From Oscillospiraceae bacterium (GTDB lineage Bacteria; Bacillota; Clostridia; Oscillospirales; Ruminococcaceae): a stretch of DNA of 21,683 nt. The notes under the pieces were generated by a model. That model did not search any database, was not told where the DNA came from, and saw only the letters and a list, made by a program, of their open reading frames with translations. The translations under genes and the position numbers were made by a program. Position 1 is the first letter of the stretch, and each line of letters starts with the position of its first letter. Shown here piece by piece: positions 16,112-21,683 of this stretch. The DNA lies in NCBI GenBank assembly GCA_900770195.1, contig CAAGJI010000073.1:1-21683 (forward strand), given 5' to 3'.

Positions 16112-16223
16112 TGTAAAAACAAAGCAGATAAGGCAAAAATCAATTCTTTTGAACAAATTTGCTTCAATTTACTTTATTTATATATTATAGTAGTTTTTAT
16201 ATTTGAAATTTATGAGGTACTGA
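16112..16223 (+). other. AT-rich 5' leader of about 112 nt
   Basis: The predicted untranslated leader is longer than needed. It can form one weak two-part hairpin: GCAAA (16133-16137) with TTTGC (16158-16162), and inside it TCAA (16140-16143) with TTGA (16149-16152). No T tract or known riboswitch core is recognised. GAGGT (16214-16218) is the SD, 5 nt before the next ATG. Confidence 0.45.
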
Positions 16224-18089
16224 ATGTATAAAGAAACAAAAAAACAACGTTTTGATAAGGTATCAGTTGCAAGAACCCAGAAAATAATTGATATGATAAG
16301 GCTTCTTGGAAACTGTGCCAACAAAAATAATTATTCATACGATGAAAAAGATGCTATGATGCTTTTTCAGCAGATTGAAAATGCACTTGATGATGCGAGA
16401 GCGTGTTTCAATTTTTCAAAAACGAAATCTTCTATGGACAAATACAAGGAACTTTTTGAAACGGAATACACCTGGCTTAAAGGTTTTATGCGTAATGTTG
16501 ACAGATACGGAAACAAAAGTGCGATGTTTTTCCCTCTGGAAAATAAACAGTGGACGTACAGCGAATTAAACATTGACGCAAATAAATTTGCCAATGCACT
16601 AATCAGGATCGGAATCAGAAAAAAGGACGTAATTTTTTGTCAGATGAAAAACAGTCCTGAATTTGTATTCGCATATATTGCATCTCACAAAATAGGTTCA
16701 GTTTTTGCACCTATAAATTACAGACTTGCCCCTGCTGAAACAGCGGAACTTATAAAGAAAAGCAAGCCTGAAGTCATTATGACAGACAAATGTCTTGAAA
16801 ACGATATAAAAAAGGCAATTGAAATATCGGGTTACAGTCCGAAAATGATAATTATCTGTGACTCATCAAGTTTTGTCAAGTCAAATGAAGAAAACACACC
16901 GCAAGGGTTTATAACTTATGAAAGGTTTGTAAGTTATTCAAACGAAGATAACCCCGAACTTCCGTATATGCTTAGTATGTATGATGAAACAGTAAGACTT
17001 TTCACATCAGGTTCAACGGGAAAAAGCAAAGGGGTTGTTATCACAAGCATAAATGAAGTGCTTTCTGCACATGATGTTATTATGCATTTACCGCTTAACT
17101 GCACGGATATAAGTCTTAATGTAACGCCTTGGTATCATAGGGGCGGACTTCAGGCAGGCGGAATAACTCCTACGCTTTATGGCGGCGGTTCACTTGTTAT
17201 AATGCCGCATTTTGATGCAAAAAGCTGTCTTAAATATATTGAAAAATATAAATTGACATATGTTATAGGAGTTCCTACCATAATAGAATATCTGTCAAAA
17301 ATGCAGCAGAGGGAAGGTTATGATATATCATCTCTTAACGGTATAATAGCAATGGGAAGCCCTTTAAACAGAGCGGATTGCATTAGGTATCAAAAGATTT
17401 TGACACCTAACATTTATAATGGATACGGAACGACAGAAACGTTCTGGAACACATTTCTTCGACCGTTTGATTTGCCTGAAAAGGCGGGAACATCGGGAAT
17501 TTCCTGTGTTGATGATGATGTGAGGGTTGTTAAGATTTATAAAGATAAAAAAGCTTCTCCTGATGACCTTGTTGCAACAGATAATATTGAAATGGGTGAA
17601 GTAATAGTAAAATCACCTGCAAAATCGGCATACGAGTATTCAACAGATGAAGAGGAAAGAAGATCGAGATTTTACAGAGGATTTTTATACACAAGTGACA
17701 TTGCAACGTGGGATGAAAATCATTATATCACAGTTCAGAGAAGAATTGACAATATGATAAATTCTTCAGGTGAAAATATAAATCCCGAACAGGTTGAAAA
17801 GACCATATGCAGAATGAAAGATATAAAAGATTGCGGAGTAACTTCCATTCCAGACAAAATAAGAGGTGAAGTTGTCACAGCGTATATTGTGAAGAACTCA
17901 CCGAATGTTGATGCAAAGAAAATCGATAAATTCTGTAAGGAAAGCATATATCTTGCAAATTATAAAAGACCGAGGTATTACCGCTTTGTGCAGGAAATAC
18001 CTGAACTGTCTGAAAAAGTTAAGGACAGAAATATATTGAAGCAAATGGCAAAGGAAGACATGGAAAACGGATTGCTTATAAGAGTGTAA
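16224..18089 (+). CDS. AMP-forming acyl-CoA synthetase/ligase-like enzyme
   Basis: A 621-residue member of the adenylate-forming (ANL) family, which joins a carboxylic acid to ATP and usually then to CoA. Residues 1-80 are a helical extension ahead of the core. Motifs: phosphate loop TSGSTGKSKG (261-270), YGTTE (401-405), YTSDIATW with Asp492, RRIDNMINSSGENINPEQVE (506-525) containing Arg507, and a C-terminal Lys598. The usual Gly before that lysine is Glu (SEKVKDR), a departure that might affect the adenylation step. The nearest known types are benzoate/fatty-acyl-CoA ligases and EntE-like enzymes; the substrate cannot be predicted. GAGGT lies 5 nt before the ATG. It is the first gene of a two-gene unit, 29 bp before a second ligase. 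The two proteins share motifs but look only distantly related. Confidence 0.8.
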   Translation: MYKETKKQRFDKVSVARTQKIIDMIRLLGNCANKNNYSYDEKDAMMLFQQIENALDDARACFNFSKTKSSMDKYKELFETEYTWLKGFMRNVDRYGNKSAMFFPLENKQWTYSELNIDANKFANALIRIGIRKKDVIFCQMKNSPEFVFAYIASHKIGSVFAPINYRLAPAETAELIKKSKPEVIMTDKCLENDIKKAIEISGYSPKMIIICDSSSFVKSNEENTPQGFITYERFVSYSNEDNPELPYMLSMYDETVRLFTSGSTGKSKGVVITSINEVLSAHDVIMHLPLNCTDISLNVTPWYHRGGLQAGGITPTLYGGGSLVIMPHFDAKSCLKYIEKYKLTYVIGVPTIIEYLSKMQQREGYDISSLNGIIAMGSPLNRADCIRYQKILTPNIYNGYGTTETFWNTFLRPFDLPEKAGTSGISCVDDDVRVVKIYKDKKASPDDLVATDNIEMGEVIVKSPAKSAYEYSTDEEERRSRFYRGFLYTSDIATWDENHYITVQRRIDNMINSSGENINPEQVEKTICRMKDIKDCGVTSIPDKIRGEVVTAYIVKNSPNVDAKKIDKFCKESIYLANYKRPRYYRFVQEIPELSEKVKDRNILKQMAKEDMENGLLIRV

Positions 18090-18118
18090 AGTGATTCAAT
18101 GCAGAAAGGAAAATTAAA

Positions 18119-19795
18119 ATGGATTTCTTATTAAAAAAGTATCTCCCAAGAATTGAATTTGACAGCTATGAAGATTTCAAGGAAAATTTTAAAATGAACA
18201 TTCCTGAAGATTTTAACTTCGGATATGATGTTGTTGATGCATGGGCAAAAGAAGAACCTGAAAAGATGGCACTTGTATGGTGTAACGACCATAACGAAGA
18301 AAAGAAGTTTACTTTTACAGATTTGTCAAAGCTTTCGAATAAGGCAGCAAATTATTTCAAATCACTTGGAATAAAAAAAGGCACTGTTGTAATGCTTATT
18401 TTAAGAAGAAGATGGGAATACTGGATATGTGCAACAGCACTTCATAAAATAGGTGCAATACTTATTCCGGGTTCACTTCAGCTTACAACAAAAGACCTTG
18501 TTTTCAGAGGAAATGCAGCACAGATTCATACTATTATATGTATAGATGATGATTTTGTTGTTGAACAGGTAAACGGAGCATTTGATCAGGTTGAGTCACT
18601 TAAAAACAGACTTGTAGTAGGTGGAGGAAAGCGTGAAAACTGGATTCCGTTCAATGAAGAAATGGAAAAATATTCAGACGAATTTCCACGTCCTACAGGC
18701 GAAGAAGCAACAAAATGGAATGATACAATGCTTGTTTACTTCACATCAGGCACAACAGGAATGCCAAAGTCAGTAATGCATAACTTTGCACATCCTTTTG
18801 GTCATATCATAACAGCAAAATACTGGCAGCAGGTTCAGGAAAATAAACTTCATATGAGTGTATCAGATTCAGGCTGGGCAAAATTCGGCTGGGGCAAAAT
18901 ATATGGTCAGTGGCTCAGTGGTGCTGTTATATTTGCCTATGATATGGATAAATTTATTCCTAAGAATCTTTTGCAGAAAATGCAGGATTACAAGCTTACA
19001 ACATTCTGTGCACCTCCTACAATGTACAGATTTATGCTTCAGGAAGATGTTGCATCATATGATTTGTCAAGCATTCAGAACTTTGCAACAGCAGGTGAAC
19101 CGCTTAATGCAGAAGTTTTCAATAAGTGGAAGAAAGTTACAAACGGTGGAATAATAAGAGAAGGATTTGGTCAGACAGAAGGAAACGTACTTCTTGCAAC
19201 ATTCCCATGGGTTGAACCAAAGCCAGGTGCACTCGGAAAGCCGTCACCGCTTTATGATATAAAGCTTTTAAAGGAAAACGGAGAGATTGCAGGACCGAAC
19301 GAAGAAGGTGCAATTATAGTTGATAATATAGACAAATTCTATCCGGCAGGACTTTTTGTAGGATATTATAAAAACCCTGAAATGACAAAGGAAGTTCTCG
19401 GAGGAAAGTTTTATAATCTTCATGATATGGCATATGCAGATGAAGAAGGATATTATCACTTTGTCGGCAGAAATGATGATGTTATCAAATGTTCAGGTTA
19501 CAGAATAGGACCATTTGAAGTTGAAAGTGCTGTTCTTGAGCACCCTGCATGCGTTGAATGTGCCATAACAGCCGCTCCTGACCCTATCAGAGGACAGGTT
19601 GTTAAAGCTACAATAGTACTTGCAAAGGGATATGAGCCAAGTCCTGAGCTTATCAAGGAAATCCAGAACCATGTAAAGCATACAACTGCACCGTACAAGT
19701 ATCCAAGAATAGTTGAATTTGTTGATGAACTTCCAAAGACACTCGGCGGAAAAATAAAGCGTGCAGAAATCAGAAAAGACAACTACAGCAAATAA
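18119..19795 (+). CDS. Acyl-CoA synthetase (medium-chain/MACS-like), AMP-forming
   Basis: A 558-residue ANL enzyme that activates a fatty or related acid as an acyl-adenylate and then an acyl-CoA. Motifs: YFTSGTTGMPKS (207-218), GFGQTE (349-354), NLHDMAY with Asp436, GRNDDVIKCSGYRIGPFEVE (450-469) with Arg451, and adenylation Lys545 in LGGKIKRAEIR. The layout and the SVSDSGWAKFGWGKIYGQW segment (247-265) resemble the MACS group. Here the A10 region keeps Gly-Gly-Lys, unlike the first ligase. An AAAGGA-like SD sits before the ATG. A strong terminator follows, so this is the last gene of the pair. Substrate unknown; short- or medium-chain, branched or aromatic acids are all possible. Confidence 0.88.
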   Translation: MDFLLKKYLPRIEFDSYEDFKENFKMNIPEDFNFGYDVVDAWAKEEPEKMALVWCNDHNEEKKFTFTDLSKLSNKAANYFKSLGIKKGTVVMLILRRRWEYWICATALHKIGAILIPGSLQLTTKDLVFRGNAAQIHTIICIDDDFVVEQVNGAFDQVESLKNRLVVGGGKRENWIPFNEEMEKYSDEFPRPTGEEATKWNDTMLVYFTSGTTGMPKSVMHNFAHPFGHIITAKYWQQVQENKLHMSVSDSGWAKFGWGKIYGQWLSGAVIFAYDMDKFIPKNLLQKMQDYKLTTFCAPPTMYRFMLQEDVASYDLSSIQNFATAGEPLNAEVFNKWKKVTNGGIIREGFGQTEGNVLLATFPWVEPKPGALGKPSPLYDIKLLKENGEIAGPNEEGAIIVDNIDKFYPAGLFVGYYKNPEMTKEVLGGKFYNLHDMAYADEEGYYHFVGRNDDVIKCSGYRIGPFEVESAVLEHPACVECAITAAPDPIRGQVVKATIVLAKGYEPSPELIKEIQNHVKHTTAPYKYPRIVEFVDELPKTLGGKIKRAEIRKDNYSK

Positions 19796-19818
19796 ACTTT
19801 ATAAAATTAAGTTTTTAT

Positions 19819-19860
19819 ATAAAGTGTTGTGCCAAAACAGGTACAACACTTTATTTTTTT
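19819..19860 (+). terminator. Rho-independent terminator after the ligase pair
   Basis: AAAGTGTTGT (19821-19830) pairs with ACAACACTTT (19843-19852), extended at both ends (19819-19833 with 19840-19854), followed by T-rich 19855-19860. Confidence 0.93.
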
Positions 19861-19884
19861 AACAAAAAGCTACATATAAAAAAC

Positions 19885-19913
19885 TTGATTGATTTTCCAA
19901 AATATGTTATAAT
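19885..19913 (+). promoter_or_regulatory. Promoter of the YitT-family gene
   Basis: TTGATT (19885-19890), a 17-nt spacer, and TATAAT (19908-19913). The expected start is near 19920, giving a leader of about 28 nt. Confidence 0.85.
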
Positions 19914-19947
19914 ATTATTATAAAATATAGTAAAGGCGGCGTATATA

Positions 19948-20838
19948 ATGAAAATAACTAAGTGTATGAAAAAAATTAAAATTATGAACATTATTCTTCT
20001 GACAATAGCAGGAATAATAAATGCATTTGGAGTTGTTGTTTTTCTTGCTCCTGTCAAACTCTATGACAGCGGAATTTCAGGTACATCAATGCTTATATCG
20101 CAAATTACACCTGCATGGTGCAGCTTGTCACTGATACTTATTTTGCTGAACGTTCCTGTTTTTATTTTCGGACTGAAGAAAAAAGGAATGCTTTTCACAA
20201 TTTATGCGATATATTCGGTACTTATTTATTCATTGTGTGCGTGGATAATTACTGATGTTCTGCCTGTTGATGTGAGTATAGTTTCACCTCTTGCAGGAAC
20301 AGATTTATTTTTATGTGCGATATTTGGCGGAATAATATCGGGTTGCGGAAGCGGTATGGCAATAAGATTTGGCGGAGCAATAGACGGTATTGATATAATT
20401 GCAATAATATTTTCAAAAAAACTTGGTTTAAGTGTTGGAACTTTTGTTATGATATATAATGTTATTTTATATATTATTTGCGGAATTGTAATAAATAGCT
20501 GGATACTTCCGCTTTATTCAATTGTAACATATGCAGCTGCATCAAAAACGGTTGATTACATAGTTGACGGTTTCGACCGTGCAAAAGCAGCGATAATCAT
20601 AACGATGAAGCCTGATAAAGTATGTGCGGCATTGTCAGAAACATTTGAAAACGGCATAACAATTCTTGACGCAAAAGGATATTATTCAGGTTCAGAAAAA
20701 GGAATGCTTTATTTTGTTTTAAACAGATTTCAAATTGGCACAATGCGTGAAATTGTTCACGAAATTGACCCGACAGCGTACATATCAATAAATGATGTGG
20801 CAGATATATATTCAGCAAACAATAACAAAAATTTATAA
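19948..20838 (+). CDS. YitT-family membrane protein (DUF161 + DUF2179)
   Basis: A 296-residue protein with five or more hydrophobic helices in residues 12-205 and a soluble C-terminal domain (about 210-290). Family marks are the N-terminal INAFGVVVFLAPVKLYDSG (24-42), GGIISGCGSGMAIRFGGAIDG (134-154), and a C-terminal domain ending GMLYFVLNRFQIGTMREIV, which fits DUF2179. Family function is poorly known; membrane transport has been proposed. AAAGGCGG (19932-19939) supports the start. It stands alone between a promoter and a terminator. Confidence 0.87.
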   Translation: MKITKCMKKIKIMNIILLTIAGIINAFGVVVFLAPVKLYDSGISGTSMLISQITPAWCSLSLILILLNVPVFIFGLKKKGMLFTIYAIYSVLIYSLCAWIITDVLPVDVSIVSPLAGTDLFLCAIFGGIISGCGSGMAIRFGGAIDGIDIIAIIFSKKLGLSVGTFVMIYNVILYIICGIVINSWILPLYSIVTYAAASKTVDYIVDGFDRAKAAIIITMKPDKVCAALSETFENGITILDAKGYYSGSEKGMLYFVLNRFQIGTMREIVHEIDPTAYISINDVADIYSANNNKNL

Positions 20839-20908
20839 TATATCAATATGAATAATAAAGTTAATTAAAGATTAAAAATTGCTGATATGATAGAATAGAA
20901 TAAATCCG

Positions 20909-20939
20909 AAACAAGGCTGTATTTTGCAGTCTTGTTTTT
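20909..20939 (+). terminator. Terminator after the YitT-family gene
   Basis: ACAAGGCTG (20911-20919) pairs with CAGTCTTGT (20927-20935), one G-U pair, extended by AA/TT, then a T run to 20939. It lies 31 nt before the next ATG, so the following gene needs its own promoter or read-through. Confidence 0.88.
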
Positions 20940-20970
20940 GTATATTTAAAGTATAAAAGGAGAAACAAAA

Positions 20971-21513
20971 ATGAATTTAAAAGAAGTAACAAAGCAGTCA
21001 GCGGATTATATAAATGTAAAAAAACTCTATAACAGGGCATTTCCACTTGAAGAAAAAGCACCGTTTTATATGATGATGAAAAAAGCAAAAAAAGAAAATG
21101 TTGATTTTTGGGGATTATATGACGAAGAAAAATGGGTAGGGCTTGCCTATGTGATAAGATATGAAGACCTTGCGTATTTGTTTTACCTTGCAATTGATGA
21201 CAGTCAGAGAGGCAGGGGCTATGGAACGAAAGTGATGAAGTTGCTTCAAGAAAAATATATGAATTTCAGACTTTTTCTTGCTCTTGAAGCCCTTGACAAA
21301 AACGCAGATAATTATGAAGAAAGAGTAAAAAGGCACAATTTTTACAAAAAAGCAGGTCTGACCGAACTTCCATATCAATTGAGAGAAGCGTCTGTTGTTT
21401 ATGATATAATGGGAACAAACGGAAAAATTGAACCCGAAGAATATAAGGCACTAATCAACGATTACATAGGAAAATTCTTATCAAAATTATTCAGAATGAG
21501 GATTGAAAAGTAA
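20971..21513 (+). CDS. GNAT-family N-acetyltransferase
   Basis: A 180-residue acetyltransferase. The acetyl-CoA loop is RGRGYG (80-85, the R-x-x-G-x-G pattern) after a strand LFYLAIDD; the later FYKKAGL (124-130) is the usual GNAT motif B. Residues 150-180 form a short extra C-terminal helix. The substrate is unknown. AAAAGGAG (20955-20962) lies 8 nt before the ATG. No clear promoter lies between the preceding terminator and this gene; a promoter upstream of the hairpin would make the hairpin an attenuator in its leader, otherwise it depends on read-through. No terminator is seen after it. Confidence 0.88.
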   Translation: MNLKEVTKQSADYINVKKLYNRAFPLEEKAPFYMMMKKAKKENVDFWGLYDEEKWVGLAYVIRYEDLAYLFYLAIDDSQRGRGYGTKVMKLLQEKYMNFRLFLALEALDKNADNYEERVKRHNFYKKAGLTELPYQLREASVVYDIMGTNGKIEPEEYKALINDYIGKFLSKLFRMRIEK

Positions 21514-21604
21514 AATACCCCCCGGATTTTTACAGCAAATGCAACAAAAAAATATAAAAAATGACATAAAAACCAAAAAAAGATGCCAAAAAGCAAAAAA
21601 ACGC

Positions 21605-21633
21605 TTGACAAAAGGGAAGAGAAGTGATATAAT
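21605..21633 (+). promoter_or_regulatory. Consensus extended -10 promoter reading out of the window
   Basis: TTGACA (21605-21610), a 17-nt spacer, and TATAAT (21628-21633) preceded by TG (21625-21626). Transcription should begin near 21640. An ATG at 21632 opens a frame to the window end (17 codons visible), but it overlaps the -10 box and so is probably not the start under this promoter. The interval 21514-21600 is A-rich and holds nothing else I can identify. Confidence 0.85.
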
Positions 21634-21683
21634 GAATAAGCTGTCTGTTGAGGCACAGATAAATTTGGAAAGAAAATATTTGG

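Noticed and set aside
16112..16223. T-box or other regulatory RNA in the ligase leader
   Set aside because: Only a weak AT-rich hairpin is present, with no T-box sequence, no anti-terminator and no T tract.

Overview
The window looks like the chromosome of a low-GC Gram-positive anaerobe, most likely a gut clostridium of the Ruminococcus/Oscillospiraceae type. This is inferred from AT-rich, A-ending codon use, textbook TTGACA-17-TATAAT promoters, purine-rich Shine-Dalgarno (SD) sites, an ecfA1-ecfA2-ecfT-truA core, a DUF5711 protein, CsoR-controlled copper export, and a GC-rich stem-loop repeat between genes. No rRNA, tRNA, CRISPR array or complete mobile element is visible. Nearly all genes are on the + strand.

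Region 1 (1-884): the 3' part of an Rpn/PD-(D/E)XK-type nuclease ('transposase') gene with a small in-frame tandem repeat, followed by a structured intergenic repeat. Region 2 (885-11477): a long, tightly packed run without an internal terminator. It holds the energy-coupling module of a vitamin/metal ECF transporter (ecfA1, ecfA2, ecfT), a large YfhO-type membrane protein, tRNA pseudouridine synthase truA, a membrane-anchored DUF5711 protein, a CvpA-like membrane protein and a ClpE-like unfoldase with an N-terminal zinc finger. It ends at a strong terminator (11484-11513).

Region 3 (11526-14529): a copper-resistance operon with a consensus promoter, a G-rich CsoR-type operator, csoR, and a copper P1B-ATPase gene whose 3' end encodes a CopZ-like chaperone domain. 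This is the most interesting part of the window. The CopZ domain has its own perfect SD and in-frame ATG inside copA, and a single-base change in an A tract would restore a tandem stop codon just after the ATPase. The operon may therefore make both a CopA-CopZ fusion and free CopZ, or the fusion may be recent, strain-variable or an assembly error.

Region 4 (14544-15898, - strand): one gene for a two-helix membrane protein with a signal-peptidase-like outer domain. It keeps the Ser-Met-x-Pro motif but appears to lack the catalytic base, and it carries a long charged cytosolic tail. Region 5 (16077-19860): a promoter, a 112-nt AT-rich leader, and two consecutive genes for adenylate-forming acyl-CoA synthetase-like enzymes, closed by a terminator. 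Region 6 (19885-21683): a YitT-family membrane protein with its own promoter and terminator, a GNAT acetyltransferase, and a consensus promoter pointing out of the window.

The genes are mostly housekeeping or transport. The copper operon works as one circuit: CsoR represses, copper releases it, and CopA plus CopZ remove the metal. The remaining blocks are neighbours without a shared function that can be shown here.
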